A stretch of 64,000 nucleotides of DNA from Vibrio cyclitrophicus (GTDB taxonomy: Bacteria > Pseudomonadota > Gammaproteobacteria > Enterobacterales > Vibrionaceae), in assembly GCA_023206055.1 (NCBI GenBank), contig CP065366.1, forward strand, positions 1,550,001 through 1,614,000, given 5' to 3'. Under the pieces are notes generated by a model that saw only the letters and a list, made by a program, of their open reading frames with translations, searched no databases and had not been told where the DNA came from. Both the position numbers and the translations under genes were made by a program. Below are positions 16,390 through 25,528 of the stretch, one piece after another (within the stretch, counting starts at the first letter, position 1; the number at the start of each line of letters is the position of its first letter).

Positions 16390-17580
16390 TTAAAGAACCG
16401 CAGCGATGCCTTTACATAGAGGACCCATGTTTGACTTAGTCATACCAGCAACACTGATACGGCCAGAACCAACAATGTAGATAGCGAATTCGTCTTTTAG
16501 GCGAGTTACTTGCTCTTTGCTTAGGCCAGAGAAAGAGAACATGCCGTTTTGACGTTCGATGAATGTGAAGTCTGCATCAACACCTTCTGATTTCAGGGTT
16601 GTTACGAATAGCTCACGCATCTCTTGGATACGGTCGCGCATTTCTGCCACTTCTGCTTCCCATTCAGCACGTAGATCAGCATCACCAAGGATGTGAGTTA
16701 CTACAGCGCTGCCGTGCGCTGGTGGGTTAGAGTAGATAGAGCGGATGATGCTCTTAACTTGAGAGAATGCTGTTGTTGCTACGTCTACAGACTCTGCAAC
16801 CAATGTGAATGCACCAACACGTTCGTTGTACAAGCCAAAGTTCTTAGAGAACGAGCTAGCAACAAGAATTTCTTTGTTGTACTGAGCAAAAATACGCAGG
16901 CCAGCCGCATCTTCTTCAACGCCTTTTGCAAAACCTTGGTAAGCAAAATCGAATAGAGGAAGCAGTTTCTTCTCTGCTACTAGTTTAGCCAGTACTTCCC
17001 ACTCTTCAGTTGTTGGGTCGATACCTGTTGGGTTATGACAGCAGCCGTGAAGAAGAACGATATCGCCTTCAGAAGCTTTCTCTAGGTCGGCAACCATGCC
17101 AGCGAAATCTTTGTCTTTAGTTTCAGCGTTGTAGTAGCTGTATTGAGCCGTTTCGATACCTGCAGCAGCGAAAACGCCGTTGTGGTTAGCCCAAGTTGGG
17201 TTACTGATCCAGATTTTCACGTCGCCCAGTTGGCGCTTGATGAATTCACCCGCTACGCGAAGTGCACCTGTACCACCAGGAGCTTGTGCTGTTTTAGCGC
17301 GTTGAGATGTTACGATCTCTGCATCTGCACCGAAAAGAAGCTTCTGAACCGCTAGACCGTATTCAGCTGTGCCTTCAATCGTTAGGTAAGATTTGGTTTT
17401 TTCGTTTTCAAGAAGTGCAGCTTCTGCTTTCTTTACTGTTTTAAGTACCGGTGTTTGACCATCTTCATTTTTGTAGATGCCAACACCAAGGTTGATTTTC
17501 TCTGCACGAGAGTCTTTTTTAAACTCTTCAGTAAGGCCGAGGATAGGATCGGCGGGAGCAGCTAACACTTTTTCAAACAT
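16390..17580 (-). CDS. Aspartate/aromatic amino acid aminotransferase (AspC/TyrB type)
   Basis: Class I PLP aminotransferase of 396 aa, the length of AspC and TyrB. The N-terminus MFEKVLAAPADPILGL lines up with E. coli AspC, so I start at 17580 rather than at upstream TTG/ATG codons. Also visible are NLGVGIYKNEDG, LLHGCCHNPTGIDP, LPLFDFAYQGFAKG, and SSFSKNFGLYNERVGA with the PLP lysine. It converts aspartate and probably Tyr/Phe with 2-oxoglutarate. Sequence alone does not separate AspC from TyrB. No TyrR box is evident upstream. It stands alone, between a convergent barrel gene and an HD-GYP gene. Confidence 0.9.
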   Translation of the reverse strand: MFEKVLAAPADPILGLTEEFKKDSRAEKINLGVGIYKNEDGQTPVLKTVKKAEAALLENEKTKSYLTIEGTAEYGLAVQKLLFGADAEIVTSQRAKTAQAPGGTGALRVAGEFIKRQLGDVKIWISNPTWANHNGVFAAAGIETAQYSYYNAETKDKDFAGMVADLEKASEGDIVLLHGCCHNPTGIDPTTEEWEVLAKLVAEKKLLPLFDFAYQGFAKGVEEDAAGLRIFAQYNKEILVASSFSKNFGLYNERVGAFTLVAESVDVATTAFSQVKSIIRSIYSNPPAHGSAVVTHILGDADLRAEWEAEVAEMRDRIQEMRELFVTTLKSEGVDADFTFIERQNGMFSFSGLSKEQVTRLKDEFAIYIVGSGRISVAGMTKSNMGPLCKGIAAVL

Positions 17581-17782
17581 AATCTTCATCCATGTCAATT
17601 GAGAGGGGATAGTATCTATGGGTAGTTATACCTGTATGGAATTTTTAAGACAATACGAAGTGAACAGAAAGGCTAAAAAAAATCCATTTCAATTAGATTT
17701 ATTGACTAAAGAGGGTATTTGATAACAAAACACCCTACGGATTAACCTATAGGGTGCAAGAAGTTAGTGATTTTTGAAGAGA

Positions 17783-19285
17783 TTAAGCGGGTTGAGCAAT
17801 AAGGCTTTCGCGTTCGAGTTCACTCGCGATATTTTTGCCATCTTTATAGGTTGCAGCAATCGAAACAAACGCGTGTTCAACCGCTAGAAAGGCGTCGACA
17901 ACCTGTGGATCAAAATGTGTCCCATTACCTTCTAAGATAATTTGTTTCGCTTGCTCATGAGTAAAGGCTGGCTTGTAGACTCGCTTCGAGATGAGCGCAT
18001 CATAAACATCGGCTAATGCCATTAAACGACCCGATAACGGAATCTCTTCACCAGACAACTGATTTGGATAACCGCTGCCGTTCCATTTCTCGTGATGAGT
18101 GAGAGAAATCTCTTTCGCGACTCTTAAGAAAGAGCTGCTTCCTAACTGTCTCTCTGCAATAGATAACGCTTCTGCGCCAATAGCAGGGTGACCTTTCATT
18201 ATTTCAAATTCTTCGTTAGTCAATTTGCCCGGTTTTAATAACACACTGTCAGGCACACCCACCTTGCCCACGTCATGCAGTGGCGCGGACTTATAAAGCA
18301 GTTCGATATAGTTGGGTGTTAATAAGGTCGCGTGAGCTTCCGATTTGCTGAGCTCTTGCGCGAGAACCTTAACGTACTCCTGAGTTCTTAGGATATGTGC
18401 GCCCGTTTCATTGTCTCGAGATTCAGCAAGTGCAGATAGGCTGACAATCGCGACGTCGCGAGTGGTCTTAACTTCGTTTTGTGCTGTTTCAAGGCTATCA
18501 AGCATGGTGTTGGTCATTGATGCCATTGACCCCAGCTCGTTGTAACCGAAAATAGGTAAACGAACACCTTGCTCGCCTTTGGTTACTTTGTTCAATGCAC
18601 ACTCTTGGCTAAGCAAAATGCGTTTAATCAGTTTGCTCCAAAGTGTCATGATGATGATTGCGTAGCCACCCAGTACCACCGCCAAATAAATGAATTCTTT
18701 GATCACACTGATCTTGCCAGAGCCATCCAATAAGCGGCCAGGGTTATGTTCTAACCAGAAGATGTCTTTAACGGCAACCATCGTTAACATTGTGGTAAGG
18801 GTGATAAGAAGCACTATGACCAAACCAATCATCTGTTTAACTAAAGAGCTTCGCTCGCCAATCAGTTGAAAATCAAACTCTCCAGACGCTTCCATTTTAT
18901 CCATTTGAGTCAACTTGGCGTTCAGTTGGAGAATGGTTCCGGTAAAGAAGCCAAACAGTGTCATACCGAATAGCACTTTCAAATTACTATCGATGGTGAA
19001 GTCGTAGCTTAGGTTGTAGTAAAGCGCGAAAGGGACACTCGCAGCAAAAAATAGCAAAGTATCGAGCTGTGCGAATCGACCTTGTTCAACTAATGCGTGT
19101 TTCGCTAATAGGAAATGGCGAGTTAGCCAAACCAAGACGAAAACGATACTGACTTGAGTGAAAATTTCCAAAGTTGTTAGGGTTTCGAGCATAGGGCATA
19201 CCCGACTGCCGTAGGTGCCAAAAAGCACGCCAGCGGCAACGTATAACTTAGTCGTTAGCGATTGATTATAATTTGAAGTATCCAT
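17783..19285 (-). CDS. Membrane HD-GYP domain protein, putative c-di-GMP phosphodiesterase
   Basis: About 500 aa. The N-terminal half has five or six membrane segments in two blocks, then a HAMP-like stretch (ALNKVTKGEQGVRLPIFGYNELGSM). The C-terminal half is an HD-GYP domain with the full signature: HDVGKVGVPD (HD at ~337-338) and HHEKWNGSGYP (GYP at ~407-409). These are the residues expected for an active phosphodiesterase that degrades c-di-GMP. I prefer the ATG at 19285 because AAGG lies 7 bases before it; an ATG at 19324 would add 13 residues. The membrane part may sense an unknown signal. Confidence 0.88.
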   Translation of the reverse strand: MDTSNYNQSLTTKLYVAAGVLFGTYGSRVCPMLETLTTLEIFTQVSIVFVLVWLTRHFLLAKHALVEQGRFAQLDTLLFFAASVPFALYYNLSYDFTIDSNLKVLFGMTLFGFFTGTILQLNAKLTQMDKMEASGEFDFQLIGERSSLVKQMIGLVIVLLITLTTMLTMVAVKDIFWLEHNPGRLLDGSGKISVIKEFIYLAVVLGGYAIIIMTLWSKLIKRILLSQECALNKVTKGEQGVRLPIFGYNELGSMASMTNTMLDSLETAQNEVKTTRDVAIVSLSALAESRDNETGAHILRTQEYVKVLAQELSKSEAHATLLTPNYIELLYKSAPLHDVGKVGVPDSVLLKPGKLTNEEFEIMKGHPAIGAEALSIAERQLGSSSFLRVAKEISLTHHEKWNGSGYPNQLSGEEIPLSGRLMALADVYDALISKRVYKPAFTHEQAKQIILEGNGTHFDPQVVDAFLAVEHAFVSIAATYKDGKNIASELERESLIAQPA

Positions 19286-19485
19286 CGATAAGCCTTTGTT
19301 CTCATTCTTATTAGATTTACGCATTCATTGATTCACGACGTTATAATTGCGAATGGTTAACATAGCTAGCGTGAATAAGATCGGGAATTCTATCGATAGC
19401 TTTGGTGGATTGATACAAGAAACTGGTTTGTGTTCGTGATTTGTTAGCTAGGTGGGGGTTATTGCAGCATTCTTATGAAGATACT

Positions 19486-19518
19486 TGAATAGCCTCGGTC
19501 GAGGTTTGAGGCTATTCA
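19486..19518. repeat. 11-bp inverted repeat without T-run
   Basis: TGAATAGCCTC (19486-19496) and GAGGCTATTCA (19508-19518) form a strong hairpin between the HD-GYP gene and the 99-aa gene. Neither strand has a U-tract after it, so it is not a standard terminator. Function unknown. Confidence 0.5.
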
Positions 19519-19575
19519 GTCTGCGTTCTGGGTTAGAATCGCGAGTGATTGATTTCGCTATCTACTTTAAAACAA

Positions 19576-19875
19576 TTACTTTTTCAGGTTGATTTCAGCT
19601 TCGATAGAACCTGTTTCAATCTCAGGGTGAGACGCTAGTTTGTCTGCTGCCCATTGGTTAAGGTGTTTCAGAATTGCAGACACTGCGTGTTTTTCCGTTG
19701 GTGTTTGGTCTTGATCGATATCGATCTTTTGTTTTGGATGTGAGCCTGTCGCATCTTCAGCAATATGAAGCCAATCTGGGTGCCAGTAATATGGCTGGCC
19801 GCTCGGTGTTGTCCAACTGTGAACACCGTTTGACTCTCCTTTATAACTTAATTGGTCTGCTTCTATTTTTTTCAT
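19576..19875 (-). CDS. Small soluble protein of unknown function, 99 aa
   Basis: Not recognised. It is acidic and soluble, with no signal peptide, rich in Trp/His/Tyr around residues 20-37 (WTTPSGQPYYWHPDWLHIAE), and with a predicted amphipathic helix near residues 60-82. A GAGA-type ribosome binding site precedes the ATG. The gene is monocistronic, divergent from the MocR regulator that starts 219 bp away. A role cannot be proposed. Confidence 0.7.
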   Translation of the reverse strand: MKKIEADQLSYKGESNGVHSWTTPSGQPYYWHPDWLHIAEDATGSHPKQKIDIDQDQTPTEKHAVSAILKHLNQWAADKLASHPEIETGSIEAEINLKK

Positions 19876-20094
19876 TGTTATCTCGCATGTTTTTGGGTTA
19901 CATCAAATTATTGAGGTAGAAAGCCAACTTAGCTCCTGCCTTGGATACAAACTTAGCAAAGCTTACAAAGTTATCTGTGAACTGATTCACACTATTATAG
20001 AAATTAGGTTCATTCATATGGATAGCAGCAATAGTTGTTAGCGTTAGTGATAAAATCTCCGGCTTATTGGAATTTCTCTAGGTAGTACAATTAG

Positions 20095-21498
20095 ATGGCG
20101 CGTTATGAAGAGCTTGCAAAGGATATTCGAACTCAGATCGCTAATAACACGTGGCGATCCGGGGAGAAGATCCCTTCTGTGCGCATGAGTTGTCGTAATT
20201 ACAACGTCAGCAATAGTACTGTTTTACAAGCCTACCAGTTGCTAGAAAGCGAAGGGTGGATTATCGCTAAGCCTCAATCGGGGTATTTTGTTGCGCCAAG
20301 ACTGGAAGGCGTTGATTACGCACAGCCACTCGTTAGTGAAAAGAAAGCCATTAATGACCGCTTATTTGATTTCTTGAAGTCGAGTTCAGCCGAAGGTGTG
20401 ATTCCTTTCGGTTCTGCATTTCCTGATCCAGACCTTTTCCCTTTACCGACGTTAACTCGAAACCTTGCCAGCGCAGGTAGGAAAATGACTGGCGCCAGTG
20501 TGATCAATAATTTGCCACCGGGCAGTGAATCCTTGAGAAGACAAATCGCGCAGCGCTATTTGCAACAAGGCATTACGGTTAATTATCAAGACATCGTGAT
20601 TACATCGGGTGCTATGGAAGCGCTCAACTTGAGCCTGCAAACGGTCACTAAGTCGGGTGATAACGTCGTGATAGAGTCTCCCGCATTCTATGGCGCTCTG
20701 CAGGCTGTCGAGAGGCTAGGGCTTAACCCTATCGAAGTTGATGTTTGCCCAATTAATGGATTGAACATAGAGCAGTTTGAAAACGCACTACAAAACCAAG
20801 ATATAAAAGCGTGTTGGTTGATGACGACTTTTCAAAACCCAACGGGAACCAGTTTGTCGGAACAGGCAAAGCGCCGTGTGGTAGAGATTGCAGAACAACA
20901 TGAAACCTACATTATTGAAGATGACGTGTATGGCGACCTTTATTACGAAGGGCATAAGCCGAAGCCACTTAAGGCCTTCGACAAGACCGATTCCGTCTTG
21001 CTTTGTGGGTCGTATTCAAAAAGTTTGTGCCCGGGTTATCGAGTAGGCTGGGTTGTGAACACGCGTTTTAACGATGCGATTCAAAAGTTACAGCTTCTTT
21101 CTACGCTATCGAGCAGCACTCCTGTTCAACTTGGCGTCGCCCATTTCTTAACGCATGAAAGCTACGACAATCACCTCCGTAAACTGCGTAAAAACCTTTT
21201 AGTCAGAAAAGAGCGATTTATCGATGTCATTAAGCAGTACTTTCCGCATTCAATAGAGATTGAAGAACCAGCTGGTGGCTACTTGATATGGATTCGTTTC
21301 TCTGAAAAATTCGATAGCCAACAATTTCATCAACTGGCTATCGAGCAAGATATTAGCGTCGCATCAGGCGATCTGTTCAGTGAGCAGGGAAGAGTGGATA
21401 ACGCGATACGATTGAATTTTTCTTATGAACTCACAGAAGAGAAGGAACAAGCACTTATCTTGCTTGGCAAACTGGCACATCAACTTACGCATTCGTAA
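20095..21498 (+). CDS. MocR/PdxR-family regulator (GntR HTH + aminotransferase fold)
   Basis: A 467-aa MocR protein. Residues 1-70 are a GntR winged helix (IRTQIANNTWRSGEKIPSVR, NVSNSTVLQAYQLLESEGWI). Residues ~85-465 form a class I aminotransferase-like domain with TTFQNPTGTSLS and a PLP lysine in GSYSKSLCPGYRVGWV. Such proteins use pyridoxal phosphate or its adducts as effector and usually control a neighbouring gene. Here the next gene in the same direction is a 68-aa membrane protein whose upstream region has two copies of CAACTGTACG, a plausible operator. Target assignment is inference. Confidence 0.9.
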   Translation: MARYEELAKDIRTQIANNTWRSGEKIPSVRMSCRNYNVSNSTVLQAYQLLESEGWIIAKPQSGYFVAPRLEGVDYAQPLVSEKKAINDRLFDFLKSSSAEGVIPFGSAFPDPDLFPLPTLTRNLASAGRKMTGASVINNLPPGSESLRRQIAQRYLQQGITVNYQDIVITSGAMEALNLSLQTVTKSGDNVVIESPAFYGALQAVERLGLNPIEVDVCPINGLNIEQFENALQNQDIKACWLMTTFQNPTGTSLSEQAKRRVVEIAEQHETYIIEDDVYGDLYYEGHKPKPLKAFDKTDSVLLCGSYSKSLCPGYRVGWVVNTRFNDAIQKLQLLSTLSSSTPVQLGVAHFLTHESYDNHLRKLRKNLLVRKERFIDVIKQYFPHSIEIEEPAGGYLIWIRFSEKFDSQQFHQLAIEQDISVASGDLFSEQGRVDNAIRLNFSYELTEEKEQALILLGKLAHQLTHS

Positions 21499-21532
21499 AA
21501 TCTTAAGTCACTCATAAAACTGACAATCATTT

Positions 21533-21577
21533 CAACTGTACGGGTTGTTTGTGGTGCAACTGTACGCCTTGTACAAC
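21533..21577 (+). promoter_or_regulatory. Direct repeats upstream of the 68-aa membrane protein
   Basis: CAACTGTACG occurs at 21533-21542 and again at 21557-21566, 24 bp apart; a TTGTACAA palindrome follows directly at about 21569. MocR regulators often bind direct repeats, so this may be an operator for the adjacent MocR protein. The repeats are seen; the binding is inferred. Confidence 0.45.
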
Positions 21578-21625
21578 AAAGAGTTGTGATTCAATACAGT
21601 TAGACCAAATATTGGAGATACCGTT

Positions 21626-21832
21626 ATGTTGAAAATGACTATGGGAAATGAAGTTAAGCTGATTATCGTCGCGATTGTATGCGCGCTTCTGCTTATTCTC
21701 GGCCACGTACTGCTGGCAAAAGCATTCGCTGATATGGCGTGGGCGGAATACACCACTGCGGCTATCCCGTTCGTTATGATGGCAATCTGCGGTCTCGCAA
21801 TAAAATACGCTATCGACCAAGATGTAGATTAG
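21626..21832 (+). CDS. Small inner-membrane protein, 68 aa
   Basis: Two hydrophobic helices (residues ~11-32, LIIVAIVCALLLILGHVLL, and ~42-61, TTAAIPFVMMAICGLAIKYA) joined by a short loop, with a short acidic C-terminal tail (DQDVD). The family is not recognised. The start codon could be 21626 or the ATG of MTMGNE four codons later. The gene sits 127 bp downstream of the MocR regulator, with repeated sequence elements between, and is followed by a strong terminator. It is probably the regulator's target, or at least its neighbour in one regulatory unit. Confidence 0.7.
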   Translation: MLKMTMGNEVKLIIVAIVCALLLILGHVLLAKAFADMAWAEYTTAAIPFVMMAICGLAIKYAIDQDVD

Positions 21833-21900
21833 CCTTTGAATAACGAATCTCAGATGGTGGTACGCAGAAGCAGCCGTCGTCTCGTTTTATTCCGAACATA

Positions 21901-21931
21901 AAAAAACCTCCGCAAGTGCGGAGGTTTTTAT
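21901..21931 (+). terminator. Bidirectional intrinsic terminator
   Basis: CCTCCGC (21907-21913), loop AAGT, GCGGAGG (21918-21924), with A-run before and T-run after. It separates the small membrane protein gene and the convergent asnS. Confidence 0.92.
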
Positions 21932-21966
21932 TTGTTTTTAACTTTTAATTTCGACTAAGTATCGAA

Positions 21967-23367
21967 TTAGAAGTTTGCAGAGCGTGGTGTACGTGGGAAT
22001 GGAATCACGTCACGAACGTTGCCCATACCTGTTACGTAAGACACTAGACGCTCAAAGCCAAGACCGAAGCCTGCATGAGGCACTGTGCCGTATTTACGTA
22101 GGTCGCGGTACCAGCTCATGTGCTCAGGGTCGATACCCATACCAATCATGCGCTCGTCTAGAATGTCTAGACGCTCTTCACGTTGTGCACCACCGATGAT
22201 TTCACCGATGCCTGGTGCAAGTACGTCCATTGCTGCAACTGTTTTGCCGTCGTCGTTTAAGCGCATGTAGAAAGCTTTGATGTCTTTCGGGTAGTTCTTA
22301 ACGATAACAGGTGCTTTGAAGTGCTCTTCAGCTAGGTAACGCTCATGCTCAGAAGACATGTCGATGCCCCACTCAACGTCGAATTCAAATTTCTTACCAG
22401 AATCTAGCAGGATTTGGATTGCGTCAGTGTAGTCAACTTGTGCGAAATCAGCGTCTACGAATTGCTCTAGACGAGTGATTGCTTGCTTGTCGATGCGAGA
22501 AGCGAAGAACTCAAGGTCGTCACGGCGCTCTTCAAGAACAGCTGCGAAAACGTACTTAAGCATGTCTTCAGCCAGTTTCGCTACATCGTCAAGGTCTGCA
22601 AACGCAACTTCAGGCTCAACCATCCAGAACTCAGCTAGGTGGCGGCTTGTGTTTGAGTTTTCAGCACGGAACGTAGGACCGAACGTGTAAACTTTGCTTA
22701 ATGCACAAGCATAAGCTTCAGCATTAAGTTGGCCAGATACTGTTAGGAAAGTTTCTTTACCGAAGAAATCTTCGTTGAAGTCAACTTTGCCTTCGTCAGT
22801 GCGAGGTAGGTTTTCCATGTCTAGCGTAGATACGCGGAACATTTCGCCAGCGCCTTCTGCATCAGATGCAGTGATAAGCGGAGCTGAAGTCCAGAAGAAG
22901 CCTTGCTCGTGGTAGAAACGGTGAATCGCTTGCGATAGACAGTTACGTACACGTGCTACTGCGCCAATCACGTTTGTACGTGGGCGTAGGTGAGCAACTT
23001 CACGAAGGTATTCGATAGAGTGACGTGTCTTAGCCATTGGGTAAGTGTCAGCGTCTTCAACCCAGCCTACAACTTTAACGTCAGTTGCTGCTAGTTCGAA
23101 GTCTTGACCTTTCGCAGGAGACTCAACAATCTTACCAGTTACTTCAACAGAGCAGCCAGTTGTTAGCTTTAATACTTCGTCTTCGTAATTATTAAGATTA
23201 TTAGGAACCACGGCCTGAATCGGGTCGAAACAAGAGCCGTCATAAATGGCAAGGAAAGAGATTCCAGCTTTGGAATCACGACGTGAACGGATCCAGCCGC
23301 GAACAGTTACTTCACTGTCTACCGCTAGCTTGCCGCCAAGTACGTCTGTTACAGGCGCGTAAGTCAT
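21967..23367 (-). CDS. asnS: Asparaginyl-tRNA synthetase AsnS
   Basis: Charges tRNA-Asn. From the ATG at 23367 (MTYAPVTDVLGG) the protein is 466 aa, exactly the E. coli length. That ATG has GGAG upstream, whereas the ATG six codons earlier does not. Features: the N-terminal OB-fold anticodon-binding domain (~15-100, VTVRGWIRSRRDSKAGISF), then the class II catalytic core with FRAENSNTSRHLAEFWMVEP (motif 2) and GFGLGFERLVSYVTG (motif 3), ending FPRTPRSANF. It stands alone as a housekeeping gene. Confidence 0.98.
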   Translation of the reverse strand: MTYAPVTDVLGGKLAVDSEVTVRGWIRSRRDSKAGISFLAIYDGSCFDPIQAVVPNNLNNYEDEVLKLTTGCSVEVTGKIVESPAKGQDFELAATDVKVVGWVEDADTYPMAKTRHSIEYLREVAHLRPRTNVIGAVARVRNCLSQAIHRFYHEQGFFWTSAPLITASDAEGAGEMFRVSTLDMENLPRTDEGKVDFNEDFFGKETFLTVSGQLNAEAYACALSKVYTFGPTFRAENSNTSRHLAEFWMVEPEVAFADLDDVAKLAEDMLKYVFAAVLEERRDDLEFFASRIDKQAITRLEQFVDADFAQVDYTDAIQILLDSGKKFEFDVEWGIDMSSEHERYLAEEHFKAPVIVKNYPKDIKAFYMRLNDDGKTVAAMDVLAPGIGEIIGGAQREERLDILDERMIGMGIDPEHMSWYRDLRKYGTVPHAGFGLGFERLVSYVTGMGNVRDVIPFPRTPRSANF

Positions 23368-23466
23368 GTTGATTTCATTCTCCATTGAGGGACAAATTCA
23401 ACTCAAAGTCTCTGGCATTGCTGCAAACAAACATACATTTGCACAATAATTAGCCGAAACATTAAG

Positions 23467-23811
23467 TTGTATAAACTTTTTAAATCGATTGAACATATTA
23501 CCTGTCATACCGACAGCTTCAACCTTTATTCTTGCTTGGTGAAAGAAATATTGTGTCTACTGACGATAAAACCGTTTGAGGGTGTGTTTTTTGTTCGATC
23601 TTCGCGTCCGCCTTACCTTTCAACCCTATGTGAGCTGTTGAACGAGCAAGGCGCAATCGAAACCTTTGTTTTCAATAATGGGAGTGTGATTGTGTTGAGA
23701 CTCACTCTATATTGGCGCGGATTCAGTCGTTTTGGACTTGAACACCTTCTTAATTTCCCACTAAAGCAACAAGAGGAGTTTAATATCTACGTGTTAATTA
23801 CGCCGCCTTAA
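23467..23811 (+). CDS. Doubtful 114-aa ORF between asnS and the SulP gene
   Basis: An open frame of 114 codons in the 540-bp gap between asnS and the SulP gene. The predicted product has no recognised family, signal peptide or clear membrane segment. Its second half (from PFEGVFFVRSSRPPYL) looks more protein-like than its first half. There is no convincing ribosome binding site before the first ATG. It may be a real orphan gene, a shorter gene with a later start, or non-coding. The rest of the gap (23368-23466, 23812-23926) holds only promoter-like sequence, and I see no hairpin. Confidence 0.3.
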   Translation: MYKLFKSIEHITCHTDSFNLYSCLVKEILCLLTIKPFEGVFFVRSSRPPYLSTLCELLNEQGAIETFVFNNGSVIVLRLTLYWRGFSRFGLEHLLNFPLKQQEEFNIYVLITPP

Positions 23812-23926
23812 CCCCTGCATTCTCTCTACACCCGCATTTTTCGAGCGCTCGCTCATTCAAGAAAAACAGTCGATCAAATTATGTCTCAACAAGGCAGGAC
23901 TGGCTGTACAAGTAAAAGAGAATTAC

Positions 23927-25417
23927 ATGCTTAATTATTTAAAAAAACACTGGTTATCAAACGTTAAAGGAGATTCATTATCTGGGATTGTGGTTGCACT
24001 TGCATTGATCCCTGAAGCTATCGCATTTTCAATTATTGCAGGCGTTGACCCTAAAGTAGGGCTCTATGCCTCGTTCTGTATTTGTGTCGTCACTGCTTTG
24101 GTTGGCAGTCGTCCGGGAATGATTTCCGGTGCAACAGGTGCAATGGCGCTATTAATGGTCACCTTAGTTAAAGACCACGGGCTAGAATATCTACTCGCCG
24201 CTTCGTTTCTTGCTGGCGTCATTCAAATCGCGGCTGGATATCTCAAGCTCGGCAACCTAATGAACTTCGTTTCCAAATCGGTGATTACAGGATTTGTTAA
24301 CGCGCTCGCCATTCTAATTTTCATGGCCCAACTTCCTGAATTGATCAATGTCCCTTCAAGTGTTTACGTGTTAGTCGCTTTGGGTTTAGCGATTATTTAT
24401 CTGCTTCCTTATTTTCCAAAGTTTTGTCGCACGATACCTTCTCCACTGGTCGCTATTGTCACCCTGACAATCATTAGTTTGTTGTTCGGATTAGATGTGA
24501 GAACGATTGGCGACATGGGCAAGCTTCCGGATTCACTGCCAGTGTTCTTGATTCCTAATATTCCATTCACGTTTGATACGCTCGCAACCATCCTTCCATA
24601 TTCGATTGCTCTATCTCTAGTTGGCTTGTTGGAATCCTTGATGACAGCAACCATAGTCGATGATCTGACCGATACTGAAAGTAATAAAAACAATGAATGT
24701 AAAGGGCAGGGCGTTGCGAACATCGTGGCTTCCCTTTTTGGTGGAATGGCGGGGTGTGCGATGATCGGTCAGTCGATCATTAACATCAAATCTGGCGGCT
24801 TAACCCGATTATCTAGCATGATCGCCGGGGTGGTTTTGTTATTAATGGTAGTGTTTGTTTCTGATTGGTTGAAGCTGATACCGATGGCGGCGTTAGTGTC
24901 TGTGATGATCATGGTTTCTATCGGCACATTCTCATGGCGTTCTGTTGTTGAGCTTAAAGACCATACACTGCCAACTAATGTAACCATGTTGGCAACCGTG
25001 GCGGTGGTGGTGTTTACTCATAACTTAGCGATAGGTGTGGCGGTTGGCGTGGTGCTGTCGGCTCTGTTTTATGCACATGCCAGCAAATCTATGGTGTTTA
25101 TATCCGATGAAGTAGTGACTAACGAACTGCACACCATTCACCGAGTAAAAGGCCATGTCTTCTTTGCTTCGTCAGATGCGTTTGTTGACCTATTTGATTA
25201 TGACAACGCGACCTCTTTAGTGACGATCGATATATCGGATGCGTCATTCTTAGATAATACCTCTGTTGAGGCGCTTGATAAGGTGGTGTTCAAGTTCCGT
25301 AAAAAGGGCGCTTACGTTGAAGTTTCAGGAATGGATAGCGTGAGTGCGAATCTGATAGTCAAACACGCGATGTACCATAAGCATAAAGAGTTAACGGCGG
25401 TTTCAATTACGCACTAG
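23927..25417 (+). CDS. SulP-family anion transporter with STAS domain
   Basis: A 496-aa SLC26/SulP transporter. Ten or more hydrophobic segments cover residues ~15-390, starting with GIVVALALIPEAIAFSIIAGVDP, a typical SulP signature, followed by GATGAMALLM. The C-terminal ~100 residues are a cytoplasmic STAS domain (HRVKGHVFFASSDAF, VTIDISDASFLDNTSVEALD). Members carry sulfate, bicarbonate or dicarboxylates with Na+ or H+; the substrate cannot be read here. Loss of the sulfate-assimilation context makes bicarbonate or dicarboxylate plausible, but this is inference. A terminator follows and the gene is monocistronic. Confidence 0.9.
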   Translation: MLNYLKKHWLSNVKGDSLSGIVVALALIPEAIAFSIIAGVDPKVGLYASFCICVVTALVGSRPGMISGATGAMALLMVTLVKDHGLEYLLAASFLAGVIQIAAGYLKLGNLMNFVSKSVITGFVNALAILIFMAQLPELINVPSSVYVLVALGLAIIYLLPYFPKFCRTIPSPLVAIVTLTIISLLFGLDVRTIGDMGKLPDSLPVFLIPNIPFTFDTLATILPYSIALSLVGLLESLMTATIVDDLTDTESNKNNECKGQGVANIVASLFGGMAGCAMIGQSIINIKSGGLTRLSSMIAGVVLLLMVVFVSDWLKLIPMAALVSVMIMVSIGTFSWRSVVELKDHTLPTNVTMLATVAVVVFTHNLAIGVAVGVVLSALFYAHASKSMVFISDEVVTNELHTIHRVKGHVFFASSDAFVDLFDYDNATSLVTIDISDASFLDNTSVEALDKVVFKFRKKGAYVEVSGMDSVSANLIVKHAMYHKHKELTAVSITH

Positions 25418-25473
25418 TCACTGTTTGGTTTGAGTCCGATCTCGAACCCTCAGCAAAGATAGGTAAAGAAGAC

Positions 25474-25499
25474 AAAGCGCTCATGCAGAGCGCTTTTTT
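25474..25499 (+). terminator. Intrinsic terminator after the SulP gene
   Basis: AAAGCGCTC (25474-25482), loop ATGCA, GAGCGCTTT (25488-25496), then a T-run. It lies between the convergent SulP and chemoreceptor genes. Confidence 0.9.
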
Positions 25500-25528
25500 G
25501 TTGGTCGAAAGTAAAGTAACTCTTCAAC

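Noticed and set aside
21527..21820. Minus-strand ORFs of 74-97 codons opposite the 68-aa membrane protein
   Set aside because: They cover the repeat-rich promoter region and the membrane protein gene; the plus-strand frame has a clear two-helix pattern and terminator.
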